From contig JADJVS010000014.1 in NCBI GenBank assembly GCA_016710465.1, positions 1,178,001-1,242,000 on the forward strand: a stretch of DNA of 64,000 bases, in the 5' to 3' direction. Below the pieces are notes generated by a model. The model saw nothing but the letters and a program-made list of their open reading frames with translations, made no database searches and was not told where the DNA came from. Below, piece by piece: positions 8,395 to 17,504 of this stretch (within the stretch, counting starts at the first letter, position 1; each line of letters begins with the position of its first letter). The translations under genes and the position numbers were made by a program. This DNA is from Sulfuritalea sp. GTDB lineage: Bacteria; Pseudomonadota; Gammaproteobacteria; Burkholderiales; Rhodocyclaceae.

Positions 8395-9779
8395 AGCACA
8401 AAGTAAAGCGCATCCATTTCGTCGGCATCGGCGGCTCCGGCATGTCGGGTATTGCCGAGGTGCTCGCCAACCAGGGCTACGAAGTCAGCGGTTCCGATCT
8501 GGGTGCCAGTGCCACCACGCAGCGCCTTGCCGGGCGCGGCATTCGCGTCGTCATCGGCCACGCGGCGGAGAACGTCGCCGATGCCGATGCCGTGGTGGTA
8601 TCGACCGCCGTGAAAGAGGACAACCCCGAGGTCAGGATGGCGCGCGAGCGGCGCCTGCCGGTGGTGCCGCGGGCGCAGATGCTGGCCGAGCTGATGCGTA
8701 TCAAGCAGGGCATCGCCATCGCCGGCACCCATGGCAAGACCACCACCACCAGCCTCGTCGCTTCCTGCCTGGCCGAGGGCGGCCTCGATCCGACCTTCGT
8801 CATCGGTGGCCGGCTGAACTCGGCCGGCGCCAACGCCAGGCTGGGCAGCGGCGAGTTCCTCGTCGCCGAGGCGGACGAGTCTGATGCGTCTTTCCTCTTC
8901 CTCTCGCCGGTGGTATCGGTCGTGACCAACATCGACGCCGACCACATGGAAACCTACGGCCACGATTTCGGCCGGCTGAAACAGGCCTTCGTCGATTTCC
9001 TCCATCGGCTGCCGTTCTACGGCGTCGCCGTGGTCTGTGGCGACGATGCCAATGTGCGCGAGATCATTCCCCGCGTCAGCAAGCAGATCGTCACCTATGG
9101 GATAGACGGCGAAGCGAACTTCCGTGCCGAGGACATCGTCGCCGATGCCGGCACCATGCGCTTCACCTGCGTGCGCACCAACGGCAGCGTCAGCCGGCTG
9201 CCAATCGTGCTCAACCTGCCGGGGCGGCACAACGTGCTGAATGCCCTGGCCGCGATCGCCGTGGCCACGGAAGTCGGCGTTGGCGACACGGCGATCATCA
9301 AGGCGCTGGCGGATTTCCGCGGCGTCGGCCGGCGCTTCCAGCGCTATGGCGAAGTCGCCTGCCCGGGTGGCGGCACCTTCACGCTGGTCGACGACTATGG
9401 CCACCATCCGGTCGAGATGGCCGCCACGCTGGCGGCCGCGCGCGGCGCCTTTCCCGGGCGGCGCCTGGTGCTGGCCTTCCAGCCCCACCGCTACACCCGC
9501 ACCCGCGACTGCTTCGAGGACTTCGTCAAGGTGCTCTCGGGCGTCGATGCCCTGCTGCTGGGCGAGGTCTATGCTGCCGGCGAGGCGCCGATCATTGCTG
9601 CCGACGGCCGCAGCCTGGTGCGCGCGTTGCGGGTCGCCGGCAGGATCGAGCCCATCTTCGTCGAGGAGATCGCCGCGATGCCGGAGGCGGTCCTTGCGGC
9701 GGCGAAGGACGGCGACGTGGTGATCACCATGGGCGCGGGTTCGATCGGCGGCGTGCCGGGGAAGCTGGCCGATGGCTGA
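8391..9779 (+). CDS. murC: UDP-MurNAc:L-alanine ligase MurC
   Basis: Cytoplasmic ligase adding the first amino acid, L-alanine, to UDP-MurNAc. The 462 residues begin with the nucleotide-binding block HFVGIGGSGMSGIAEVL and contain the ATP loop GTHGKTTTT near residues 112-120, the histidine form characteristic of MurC. The start ATG overlaps the murG stop and the last 8 nt overlap murB. A dispersed-repeat copy encodes EVGVGDTA near residue 295, at the surface-variable start of a helix in the central domain. Confidence 0.97.
   Translation: MKHKVKRIHFVGIGGSGMSGIAEVLANQGYEVSGSDLGASATTQRLAGRGIRVVIGHAAENVADADAVVVSTAVKEDNPEVRMARERRLPVVPRAQMLAELMRIKQGIAIAGTHGKTTTTSLVASCLAEGGLDPTFVIGGRLNSAGANARLGSGEFLVAEADESDASFLFLSPVVSVVTNIDADHMETYGHDFGRLKQAFVDFLHRLPFYGVAVVCGDDANVREIIPRVSKQIVTYGIDGEANFRAEDIVADAGTMRFTCVRTNGSVSRLPIVLNLPGRHNVLNALAAIAVATEVGVGDTAIIKALADFRGVGRRFQRYGEVACPGGGTFTLVDDYGHHPVEMAATLAAARGAFPGRRLVLAFQPHRYTRTRDCFEDFVKVLSGVDALLLGEVYAAGEAPIIAADGRSLVRALRVAGRIEPIFVEEIAAMPEAVLAAAKDGDVVITMGAGSIGGVPGKLADG
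9272..9293 (+). repeat. Dispersed 22-bp repeat, copy 4 (in murC)
   Basis: Sense orientation, 21 of 22 positions (T for C at position 9), read as EVGVGDTA. Confidence 0.75.
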
Positions 9780-10680
9780 GCTGAGTGGCCAGCTTCGTGA
9801 AAACGAGCCCATGCAAGCGCACGTCTCCTGGCGCGCCGGGGGGTCGGTGGCACGCGCTTACTTCCCCGCCGATCTCGACGACCTCGCCGAGTTTCTCGGT
9901 CGCCTGCGCCACGACGAGTCGCTGCTGCTGGTCGGCTTGGGCAGCAATCTGCTGGTGCGCGACGGCGGCTACGACGGTACCGCAATCTTCACCCACGGCG
10001 CGCTCAAGGAGTTGCGCCGCGAAGACGACGGGCGCTTCTATGCCGAAGCCGGCGTGGCCTCGCCCAAGCTGGCGCGCTTTGTCGCCAACGCCGGCGGCGC
10101 CGAGGCCGAGTTCCTCGCCGGGATTCCCGGCACCGTGGGTGGCGCGCTGGCCATGAATGCGGGTTGCCACGGGGGTGAAACCTGGCGCTATGTGGACCAG
10201 GTGCTGATGATCAATCGCCAGGGCGAACGCATCCTGCGCGGTGCCGAGGATTTCGCGGTCGGCTACCGCCATGTCGGACTGAAGTCCGCCACCGACGAAA
10301 TCTTCGCCGCGGCCTGGTTCCGCTTTCCGGCGGGCGACCCGGAGGCGGCGCGCGGACGCATGCGCGAACTGCTGGAGCGGCGCGTGGCCACCCAGCCGCT
10401 GGCATTGCCCAACGCCGGCTCGGTGTTCCGCAATCCGCCTGGCGATCACGCCGCGCGCCTGATCGAGGCGGCGGGTCTCAAGGGCGCACGGATCGGCGGT
10501 GCGCAGGTTTCCGAAAAGCATTCGAATTTCATCGTTAATCCCGAGGGCGAGGCCTGCGCGAGTGCGATAGAAATGCTAATCGGCCGGGTTCAGGCGGAAG
10601 TGCTCGAAAAATTCGGAATATCGCTGGTGCGCGAGGTGCGCATCGTCGGCGTGGCGGAGCAGGGCGGGGAAGGGTCTTGA
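9772..10680 (+). CDS. murB: UDP-N-acetylenolpyruvoylglucosamine reductase MurB
   Basis: FAD- and NADPH-dependent cytoplasmic reductase giving UDP-MurNAc. The 302-residue product has the FAD-binding motifs LGSNLLVRDGG and GIPGTVGGALAMNAG and the C-terminal block AGLKGARIGGAQVSEKHSNF, with the serine and glutamate positions of type I MurB. It begins 8 nt inside murC and its stop overlaps the ddl ATG by one base. Confidence 0.97.
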   Translation: MAELSGQLRENEPMQAHVSWRAGGSVARAYFPADLDDLAEFLGRLRHDESLLLVGLGSNLLVRDGGYDGTAIFTHGALKELRREDDGRFYAEAGVASPKLARFVANAGGAEAEFLAGIPGTVGGALAMNAGCHGGETWRYVDQVLMINRQGERILRGAEDFAVGYRHVGLKSATDEIFAAAWFRFPAGDPEAARGRMRELLERRVATQPLALPNAGSVFRNPPGDHAARLIEAAGLKGARIGGAQVSEKHSNFIVNPEGEACASAIEMLIGRVQAEVLEKFGISLVREVRIVGVAEQGGEGS

Positions 10681-11588
10681 TGGAATTCGGCAAGGTGGCG
10701 GTGATGATGGGCGGCAAGTCGGCCGAGCGCGAGGTGTCGCTGAAAAGCGGGGCCGCGGTGCTGGCTGCGCTGCGTGCCGGCGGAGTCGACGCCCATGCCT
10801 TCGATCCCCGTGACAAGCCGCTCGAGGCGCTGCATGGCGAGGGCTTCCAGCGCGTGTTCATCGCCCTTCATGGTCGCGGTGGCGAGGATGGCAGCCTGCA
10901 GGGCGCGCTCGACCTGCTGGACATTCCCTACACCGGCAGCGGCGTGCTGGCCTCGGCCCTGGCCATGGACAAATGGCGCAGCAAGCTGGTGTGGCAGGCC
11001 TCGGGCCTGCCCGTACCCGACTACGTTGTGCTCGACGGCGCCAGCGATTTCGCGGCGGTCGAAGCGCGCCTCGGCCTGCCGATCTTCGTCAAGCCGGCCA
11101 ACGAGGGATCGAGCATCGGCATCAGCAAGGTCAAGCTGGCGGGCGGCTTGCGCGCGGCCTACGAGCTGGCGGCGCGCCACGATCGTTGCGTGATCGCCGA
11201 GAAATATCTTGCCGGCGGCGAATACACGGTGGGCATCCTCGGCGAGCGCGCGCTGCCGGTGATCCGCATCGTGCCGGCCACCGAGTTCTACGACTACGAG
11301 GCCAAGTATCTGCGCGACGACACCGAATACCGCGTTCCCAGCGGACTGGGCGACGCGCGCGAAGCGGAGATGCGGGAAATGGCGCTGCGCGCCTACCGCG
11401 CGCTCGGCGGACGTGGCTGGGGCCGTGTCGATCTGATGCTCGATGCCGGCGGCGGCATGTACTGCCTCGAAGCCAATACCTCGCCGGGAATGACCGACCA
11501 TTCGCTGGTGCCGATGGCGGCGCGCGCGGCCGGCATTTCCTTCCAGCAACTGGTGCTGGAACTTCTCGCGGGGGTCGCCCATGGCTAA
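10680..11588 (+). CDS. ddl: D-alanine:D-alanine ligase Ddl
   Basis: ATP-grasp ligase making the D-Ala-D-Ala dipeptide used by MurF. The 302-residue product has GKSAEREVSLKSG at the N-terminus, EGSSIGISKV near residue 142 and the C-terminal catalytic block EANTSPGMTDHSLVP. ATG 10680 is preferred to the in-frame TTG at 10677 because it forms a TGATG overlap with murB. The last 8 nt overlap ftsQ. The location inside the dcw cluster corresponds to the DdlB form. Confidence 0.96.
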   Translation: MEFGKVAVMMGGKSAEREVSLKSGAAVLAALRAGGVDAHAFDPRDKPLEALHGEGFQRVFIALHGRGGEDGSLQGALDLLDIPYTGSGVLASALAMDKWRSKLVWQASGLPVPDYVVLDGASDFAAVEARLGLPIFVKPANEGSSIGISKVKLAGGLRAAYELAARHDRCVIAEKYLAGGEYTVGILGERALPVIRIVPATEFYDYEAKYLRDDTEYRVPSGLGDAREAEMREMALRAYRALGGRGWGRVDLMLDAGGGMYCLEANTSPGMTDHSLVPMAARAAGISFQQLVLELLAGVAHG

Positions 11589-12375
11589 GCGACCCGCCGT
11601 GAATCGCAGGATCGACAAGGATGCCGGTGAGGGATTTTGGGACCGCCCGGTGATGATGAATCTGCTGGCGGACCTGCTGTTCCTGATTGGCGGGGCGCTG
11701 CTGGCGTGGTCGGGAGCCGTCGCCCTGCAGAACCTTCCGGCGTTTCCCTTGCAGCAGGTCGTGGTGGCGACGCCGGTTGAGCAGGTATCGCGGGCGCAGA
11801 TCGAGCACACGGCGCGCACGGTGCTGACGGGCAACTTTTTCACGGTGAATCTGGATGCCTCGCGCGCCGCTTTCGAGCGCATGCCCTGGGTACGCTCGGC
11901 GTCACTGCGGCGCTTGTGGCCTGACGGCGTCGAACTCAGCATCGAGGAGCATCGCGCAGCCGCCCGGTGGACCCCGCAGGACGGCGAATCGCGCCTGGTG
12001 AATGGGCGCGGCGAAGTCTTCCTCGCCAACACCGAGGACCTGTTGCCGCGACTGATCGGCCCGGAGGGATCGGCACCGCGCGTGTTGGAGCGCTACCGCG
12101 CCTTCAGCGAGGCGCTCGCCGCCACCGGACGCAAGCCGGTCCTGGTGCGTCTGTCCGCGCGCGAGGCGTGGCAGGTGAAGCTCGACGACGGCGTGGTGCT
12201 GGAACTGGGGCGCGATCAGGCCAAGCATCCGCTGGCGGAGCGCCTTGATCGCTATGCGACGAACCATGCCGCCGCCAGCGCGGCGGTCGCCGGCCGCCTG
12301 CCGGCGATAGGCACGGTGGACCTGCGCTATCCCAACGGCTTTGCATTGAGGCCGAAGGTGTCAGGACAGTCATGA
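11581..12375 (+). CDS. ftsQ: Cell division protein FtsQ
   Basis: Bitopic divisome protein that recruits FtsB and FtsL. The 264-residue product has a short basic cytoplasmic N-terminus, one transmembrane helix near residues 24-46, and a periplasmic part starting with a POTRA domain (FPLQQVVVATPVEQVSRAQIE onward). Overlaps ddl at its start and ftsA at its end (ATGA). Confidence 0.95.
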   Translation: MAKRPAVNRRIDKDAGEGFWDRPVMMNLLADLLFLIGGALLAWSGAVALQNLPAFPLQQVVVATPVEQVSRAQIEHTARTVLTGNFFTVNLDASRAAFERMPWVRSASLRRLWPDGVELSIEEHRAAARWTPQDGESRLVNGRGEVFLANTEDLLPRLIGPEGSAPRVLERYRAFSEALAATGRKPVLVRLSAREAWQVKLDDGVVLELGRDQAKHPLAERLDRYATNHAAASAAVAGRLPAIGTVDLRYPNGFALRPKVSGQS

Positions 12376-13604
12376 GCAAGGATACGAAACGCGATCTGAT
12401 CGTCGGCCTCGACATCGGCACCTCCAAGATCGTCGCCATCGTCGGCGAACTGGATGCCGAGGGCCGGCTTGGCGTTTTGGGCATCGGCTCGCAGGAGTCC
12501 ACCGGGCTCAAGCGTGGCATGGTGATCAACATCGAGGCCACGGTGAATTCGATCTCGCGCGCCATCGCCGAGGTCGAGATGATGGCCGGCTGCAAGGTGC
12601 GCGAGGTTTATACCGGCATTGCCGGAAGCCACATCAAGAGCAAGGATTCCACCGGCATGGCCGTGGTGCGCGACAAGGAAGTCACCCAGGCCGATGTCGA
12701 GCATGCGATCGAGGCTGCCAACGCCACCTCGATTTCCGCCGACGACCAGATCCTGCACTCGCTGGTGCAGGAGTTCATCGTCGACGGCCAGGACGGCGTC
12801 AAGGAGCCGATCGGCATGGATGCCAAGCGCCTCGACGTCAAGGTGCACCTGGTGACCGGCGCGGTGACGGCGGTGCAGAACATTGTCAAGTGCGTGCATC
12901 GTTGCGGCCTGGAAGTGGTCGACCTGGTGCTGCAACCGCTTGCTTCGGGGTATGCGGTACTGACCGAGGACGAGAAGGACGTCGGCGTCTGTCTGGTCGA
13001 CATCGGCGGTGGCACCACCGACGTCGCGGTCTTCGTCCATGGCGCGATCCGCCACACGGCGGTGATCCCGATTGCCGGCGATCAACTGACCAACGACATT
13101 GCCATCGCCCTGCGCACCTCGACCCAGGATGCCGAGGACATCAAGATCCGCTACGGCGTGGCCCTGCAGCAACTGGCCGATCCGGAAGAAATGATCGACG
13201 TGCCGGGTGTCGGCGACCGTCCGTCGACCCAGCTTTCGCGCCAGACCCTGGCCGGCTTCATCCAGCCGCGGGTCGAGGAGATCTTCCAGAAGGTGCAGGA
13301 GGAGCTGCAGCGCAGCGGCAAGGAGCGCCTGTTGCGCGCCGGCGTCGTGCTGACCGGCGGCGCGGCGCAGATGCCGGGCATGGCGGAGCTGGGCGAGGAG
13401 ATTTTTCACAATACCGTGAAGCTGGCGATGCCGCATTACGACGGCAATCTGCGCGACTTTGTGCGCAATCCGCGCCACTCCACGGCCATGGGTTTGTTGT
13501 TGGAAGGGGTGGCGCAGCGCCAGCGCGGCATGAAGGCGCAAAGCCCGAGAAGCTTCGGGCAGGTCCTGGCGCGAATGAAGGCGTGGTTCACGCGGAATTT
13601 TTGA
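12372..13604 (+). CDS. ftsA: Cell division actin-like protein FtsA
   Basis: Cytoplasmic actin-fold ATPase that tethers FtsZ to the membrane. The 410 residues have the phosphate-1 motif VGLDIGTSKIVAIVG at the N-terminus, phosphate-2 DIGGGTTDVAVF near residue 210 and the adenosine motif VLTGGAAQMPG. The C-terminal stretch SFGQVLARMKAWFTRNF is a typical amphipathic membrane-targeting helix. Starts in the ftsQ stop; ftsZ follows after 27 nt. Confidence 0.97.
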   Translation: MSKDTKRDLIVGLDIGTSKIVAIVGELDAEGRLGVLGIGSQESTGLKRGMVINIEATVNSISRAIAEVEMMAGCKVREVYTGIAGSHIKSKDSTGMAVVRDKEVTQADVEHAIEAANATSISADDQILHSLVQEFIVDGQDGVKEPIGMDAKRLDVKVHLVTGAVTAVQNIVKCVHRCGLEVVDLVLQPLASGYAVLTEDEKDVGVCLVDIGGGTTDVAVFVHGAIRHTAVIPIAGDQLTNDIAIALRTSTQDAEDIKIRYGVALQQLADPEEMIDVPGVGDRPSTQLSRQTLAGFIQPRVEEIFQKVQEELQRSGKERLLRAGVVLTGGAAQMPGMAELGEEIFHNTVKLAMPHYDGNLRDFVRNPRHSTAMGLLLEGVAQRQRGMKAQSPRSFGQVLARMKAWFTRNF

Positions 13605-13631
13605 GGCAGTGGTCTTTTTCAGGAGGCAAGC

Positions 13632-14822
13632 ATGTTTGAACTAGAAGAAGTGGCGGGGCCGGGGTCGGATGGCAATTCGACCGTGATCAAGGTGGTCGGG
13701 GTCGGCGGTGCCGGCGGCAACGCGGTGGATCACATGATCCGCGAGGGCGTCGGCGGCGTCGAGTTCATCTGCTGCAACACGGATTCGCAGGCGCTGAAGA
13801 AGAGCAATGCCCATGTCAAGCTGCAACTCGGCCCGGGCCTGGGCGCCGGCGGCAAGCCGGAGAAGGCGCGCGAACTGGCCATCGCGGAACGCGAGCGCAT
13901 TGCCGAGGCGCTGGCCGGCGCGCACATGGTCTTCATCACCGCCGGCATGGGCGGCGGCACCGGTACCGGTGCCGGACCGGTGGTCGCCGAGGTGGCGCGT
14001 GAGCTGGGCATCCTTACCGTGGCCGTGGTGACCAAGCCCTTCGAGTACGAGGGCAAGAGGAAGCGCCTGGCCGAGGAAGGCGTGGCGGAGCTCTCGCGCC
14101 ATGTGGATTCCCTGATCGTGATCCTCAACGAGAAGCTGGAAGAGGTTCTCGGCGACGAGGTCAGCATGCTCGAGGCCTTCATGGCCGCCGACAACGTGCT
14201 GCGCAACGCCGTCGGCGGCATTGCCGAGATCATCAACGTGCCGGGGCTGGTCAATGTGGACTTCGAGGACGTGCGCACGGTGATGGGCGAGATGGGCAAG
14301 GCGATGATGGGTTCCGCCGTTTCCGCCGGGGTCGATCGTGCCCGGGTCGCCGCCGAGGAAGCTGTCGCCAGCCCGTTGCTGGAAGGCATCGAGCTTTCCG
14401 GCGCGCGTGGCGTCCTGGTGAACATCACCGCCAGCAATACGCTGGGCCTCAAGGAGTACAAGGAGGTGATGCGGACCATCCGCCAATACACGGCGCCCGA
14501 AGCGACGGTAATTTGCGGCGCCGTGTTCGACGAGGGCATGGAAGACCAGTTGCGCGTCACCGTGGTCGCCACCGGCCTCGGCGTGGTCGGCGCGCGCGAA
14601 GCGGCGAAGCCGAGCATGCGGGTGGTCGAGACCGTGGGCCTGCGTACCGGCACCGACAACCTTCAGGTCTTCGATGTCGCCAGCGTGCAGGGGACGGTCG
14701 ATCTGTCCAGCGTCAGCGTCAGCGGGCGCGGCAGTCCGCGCAATGCCCAGGCCGATGCGATGGCCGCCTCGGGGGTGGACAAGTACGACATTCCTGCATT
14801 CCTGCGCCGCCAGTCGGACTGA
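13632..14822 (+). CDS. ftsZ: Cell division tubulin homolog FtsZ
   Basis: GTPase that polymerises into the division ring. The 396-residue product has the tubulin signature GGGTGTGAGP near residues 108-117 and the C-terminal tail KYDIPAFLRRQSD, which binds FtsA and ZipA in this family. A strong AGGAGG (13620-13625) lies 6 nt upstream of the ATG, matching the high expression expected of ftsZ. It is followed by a long hairpin, so it probably ends the dcw transcript. Confidence 0.98.
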   Translation: MFELEEVAGPGSDGNSTVIKVVGVGGAGGNAVDHMIREGVGGVEFICCNTDSQALKKSNAHVKLQLGPGLGAGGKPEKARELAIAERERIAEALAGAHMVFITAGMGGGTGTGAGPVVAEVARELGILTVAVVTKPFEYEGKRKRLAEEGVAELSRHVDSLIVILNEKLEEVLGDEVSMLEAFMAADNVLRNAVGGIAEIINVPGLVNVDFEDVRTVMGEMGKAMMGSAVSAGVDRARVAAEEAVASPLLEGIELSGARGVLVNITASNTLGLKEYKEVMRTIRQYTAPEATVICGAVFDEGMEDQLRVTVVATGLGVVGAREAAKPSMRVVETVGLRTGTDNLQVFDVASVQGTVDLSSVSVSGRGSPRNAQADAMAASGVDKYDIPAFLRRQSD

Positions 14823-14833
14823 GACCCGCGTGC

Positions 14834-14879
14834 CGCAAGCCCGGACCGGGGGTGCCTCCCCCGTCGGGCCGGGCTTGCG
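14834..14879 (+). terminator. Stem-loop after ftsZ
   Basis: CGCAAGCCCGG (14834-14844) pairs exactly with CCGGGCTTGCG (14869-14879), and a second GGGGG/CCCCC pairing lies within the loop. No T-run follows, so it may be a Rho-assisted or attenuating structure. It directly abuts the lpxC promoter. Confidence 0.6.
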
Positions 14880-14899
14880 TGCTAAAATTGTTGTTCTGC
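14876..14899 (+). promoter_or_regulatory. lpxC promoter, extended -10
   Basis: TAAAAT at 14883-14888 is preceded by TGC, an extended -10 element; no -35 consensus is seen. The 24-nt block matches the block before secA (17505-17528) at 20 positions, and all four differences are transitions. Confidence 0.55.
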
Positions 14900-14923
14900 A
14901 GCAATCACTTCCCTGGCTAAACC

Positions 14924-15838
14924 ATGCTTCGTCAGCGCACCCTGAAATCCGTGATTAAGGCGACCGGCGTCGGGCTGCATTCCGGCGTCAAGGTGACGCT
15001 GGTGCTGCGTCCGGCGCAGCCCGACACGGGTGTGGTGTTCCGCCGCGTCGACCTGAACCCGCCGCTTGACCTCAAGGCCGATCCGCTGGGTGTGGGTGAT
15101 ACGCGCCTGGCCTCCTGCCTGGAAAAGGACGGCGTCAAGGTCGCCACCGTCGAGCATTTGATGTCTGCGTTGGCCGGCCTGGGCATCGACAATATCTACG
15201 TCGATGTCGATGCCGCCGAACTGCCGATCATGGACGGCTCGGCCGCGCCCTTCGTGTTCCTGCTGCAATCGGCGGGAATCGAAGAGCAGAACGCCGCCAA
15301 GAAGTTTCTCCGCGTCAAGAAGACGGTCGAGGTCAGGGACGGCGACAAATGGGCGCGCCTCTCGCCCTATGACGGCTTCAGCCTGGACTTTTCGATTGTT
15401 TTCAATCACCCGGCGGTGGATCGGTCGGCCTCGCGGGCCCACATCGATTTCGCCGACCAGTCCTATTTGAAGGAAGTCGCCCGGGCGCGCACCTTCGGTT
15501 TCATGCAGGACGTCGAATCCCTGCGTGACCAGGGCTTGGCCCTGGGCGGCAGCCTGGAAAACGCCATCGTGATGGACGAATACCGGGTGCTCAACAGCGA
15601 CGGCTTGCGATACGCCGACGAGTTCGTCAAGCACAAGATCCTCGACGCGGTCGGTGACCTCTATCTCGCCGGCCATCCCTTGCTGGCCGCGTTTGCCGCG
15701 CACAAGTCGGGCCATGCCCTCAACAACCAGTTGCTGCGCGCCCTGCTGGCCGATTCCACGGCCTGGGAACTGGTCAGTTTCCAGCGCATTGGGGAGGCAC
15801 CAAGCGCCGTGGCCCGGCTTTACCCCCGGCTGGCCTGA
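14924..15838 (+). CDS. lpxC: UDP-3-O-acyl-GlcNAc deacetylase LpxC
   Basis: Zinc enzyme of the cytoplasm that catalyses the committed step of lipid A synthesis. The 304-residue product begins MLRQRTLKSVIKATGVGLHSG and contains the zinc-ligand contexts VEHLMSAL and KHKILDAVGDLYLAG and the catalytic-region histidine in HKSGHALNN. It follows ftsZ in the same order as in many Gram-negatives. It has its own promoter block just upstream. Confidence 0.97.
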   Translation: MLRQRTLKSVIKATGVGLHSGVKVTLVLRPAQPDTGVVFRRVDLNPPLDLKADPLGVGDTRLASCLEKDGVKVATVEHLMSALAGLGIDNIYVDVDAAELPIMDGSAAPFVFLLQSAGIEEQNAAKKFLRVKKTVEVRDGDKWARLSPYDGFSLDFSIVFNHPAVDRSASRAHIDFADQSYLKEVARARTFGFMQDVESLRDQGLALGGSLENAIVMDEYRVLNSDGLRYADEFVKHKILDAVGDLYLAGHPLLAAFAAHKSGHALNNQLLRALLADSTAWELVSFQRIGEAPSAVARLYPRLA

Positions 15839-15850
15839 GGCCGGTAAGCC

Positions 15851-16033
15851 ATGTTCGTTCTGCGCATCGTCGGCATACTCACGGCGATCGCGATCGGCAG
15901 CGGCATCGTTGCCTGGTTGTTTACCCGCGATCGCCGCTATCTGGTTTTTTCCGGTCGGCTCGCCCTTGGTGCCCTGGGCTTCGCCCTTTTCGTGCTGCTG
16001 CTGATGGCGGCGGAGCGCCTGATTATTCTTTGA
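15851..16033 (+). CDS. Small two-helix membrane protein, unknown function
   Basis: The 60-residue product has two hydrophobic segments (about residues 5-24 and 37-56) separated by the basic stretch TRDRRYLVFSGR. It starts 12 nt after lpxC and likely shares its transcript. Its 3' end overlaps the 3' end of the reverse gene dciA by 11 nt. I know of no assigned function. Confidence 0.7.
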   Translation: MFVLRIVGILTAIAIGSGIVAWLFTRDRRYLVFSGRLALGALGFALFVLLLMAAERLIIL

Positions 16034-16460
16034 TGCTGCGCAACAGGCGGTCCAGTGCCGCCTTCAGCGGGGAGGCAGCGGGCAGGTTTCGCGCCAGCGC
16101 AGTCAGCCCTTGCTTCTGCCGTATTCCAGGAAGGGCGGGCCTTTCGTGTTTTTTCGTGGGCGGGTAGGGAATTCCGGCTTGCACTCGTACCTCGATTTGG
16201 GTAACCTTCACCCCCTTATTTGACAATTCGCTGGCGATCCGTGGTCCGAGTTGACGGACTTTCGCAGCGACCGCGCCATTGGTGGCGTGGATAAAAAGTT
16301 TCCCCAGTCGGAAGTTGGCTACCCGGGTATGCGCTGCGAGCGCTGCCGGCAGTGCGGCTTCCAGAGAGCGCTGGAATTGGAGCAGACGTTGGGCGTGGCT
16401 TGCGAGCCGCGCCAGGTGGTCGCCGGACACGAGGTGTTCCTGGAGGCTGCGCGATGTCAT
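16023..16460 (-). CDS. dciA: DUF721 protein, DciA-like helicase loader
   Basis: The 145-residue protein has the DUF721 layout: an N-terminal region with hydrophobic heptads, then LRLGKLFIHATNGAVAAKVRQLGPRIASEL-like strands and helices and an IEVRVQAG strand, followed by a charged C-terminal tail. DUF721 proteins of this type (DciA) load the replicative helicase DnaB in bacteria without DnaC-type loaders. The assignment rests on family resemblance and on the neighbourhood (lpxC, M23 peptidase, secA), which recurs in betaproteobacteria. It is the only reverse gene in the first 21 kb. Confidence 0.78.
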   Translation of the reverse strand: MTSRSLQEHLVSGDHLARLASHAQRLLQFQRSLEAALPAALAAHTRVANFRLGKLFIHATNGAVAAKVRQLGPRIASELSNKGVKVTQIEVRVQAGIPYPPTKKHERPALPGIRQKQGLTALARNLPAASPLKAALDRLLRSIKE

Positions 16461-16525
16461 CGAATATCAGTTTCCGGACAGGGCGCTTGCCTGCCCAACC
16501 GGATAAAAGCAGAAGGGAGAGAAGT

Positions 16526-17473
16526 TTGCATATTATTCTCGTCTCCGATCGCCTTGCAACCGCAAGAAGCATCACCCTCACCTGGCGCCATTTGCTGGGC
16601 TTCGTCGGCGCCATCGCGGCTTCCGTGGTGATGCTCTCCTCCGTTGTTTCCTACGTCACGATGCGTCACGCCGCCGAAGTGCGTTTGCCCTTCCTGCAGA
16701 ATTTACTGCGGGCGATGAATGCCGAGGAATCCGAGAAATCCAGGGATTTCGTGCGCGAGAACCTCAATGCCATGGCTGTCAAGCTGGGTGAAATGCAGGC
16801 GCAGTTGCTGCGCCTGGACACCATGGGCGAGCGTCTGGCCGCCATGGCCGGGGTCAAGCCGCAGGAACTCAAGGCCTTCGAGTCCAAGTCCGACGGCCGC
16901 GGCGGTCCGCTGGTCAACCCCAGCGCGATGTCGTCCACCGACCTGCAACGCGCGGTCGATGCGCTGGCGCGGCAGGTCGAAGCCAAGTCCGACGCGATTT
17001 CCATGATCGAGTCGCAACTGCTGGAAGACCGCATCAAGAAGAGTCTGCTGCCCACCAGTCTGCCGGTGGAGGCGCAGTGGAACGCATCGGCCTATGGCTG
17101 GCGCGTCGATCCCTTCACCGGCGAGCGCGCCATGCATGAAGGCGTCGATTTCGTCGCCATCCCCGGCACCGGCATTCGTGCCGCCGCCGCCGGCGTGGTG
17201 GTGGCCGCGGAACGCCATCCGCAATACGGCAATCTGGTCGAGATCGACCACGGCAAGGACTTGACCACGCGCTACGCCCACGCCTCCAAGGTGCTGGTCA
17301 AGGCCGGACAACTGGTCAAGCGTGGACAGAAGATCGCCGAGGTCGGGTCCAGCGGTCGCTCCACCGGCCCGCACCTGCATTTTGAAGTTCGCATCCGCGG
17401 CATTGCGCAGAACCCGGACCGCTTCCTGCGCATGGCGCAGAACGGCCAGCGGCCCGCCGTCCGGCGCAACTGA
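16526..17473 (+). CDS. M23 (LytM-type) peptidase, membrane anchored
   Basis: Probable periplasmic peptidoglycan endopeptidase or amidase activator. TTG 16526 is chosen because GGGAGAG lies 6 nt upstream and it gives the N-terminus LHIILVSDRLATARS with one transmembrane helix near residues 25-45; an ATG at 16454 would add 24 residues and overlap the dciA start. A coiled-coil region (about residues 50-170) precedes the LytM domain. That domain keeps all metal and catalytic positions: MHEGVDF near 203 and HLHFEVR near 283. This looks catalytically complete, unlike degenerate EnvC-type proteins. Confidence 0.9.
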   Translation: MHIILVSDRLATARSITLTWRHLLGFVGAIAASVVMLSSVVSYVTMRHAAEVRLPFLQNLLRAMNAEESEKSRDFVRENLNAMAVKLGEMQAQLLRLDTMGERLAAMAGVKPQELKAFESKSDGRGGPLVNPSAMSSTDLQRAVDALARQVEAKSDAISMIESQLLEDRIKKSLLPTSLPVEAQWNASAYGWRVDPFTGERAMHEGVDFVAIPGTGIRAAAAGVVVAAERHPQYGNLVEIDHGKDLTTRYAHASKVLVKAGQLVKRGQKIAEVGSSGRSTGPHLHFEVRIRGIAQNPDRFLRMAQNGQRPAVRRN

Positions 17474-17504
17474 GCGCTGTTTGCGGCGCCGGGGCGATAG
17501 CCCC

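Noticed and set aside
17491..17504. Hairpin before secA as a terminator of the M23 gene
   Set aside because: The stem is only 5 bp and there is no T-run; it may only be incidental to the promoter.
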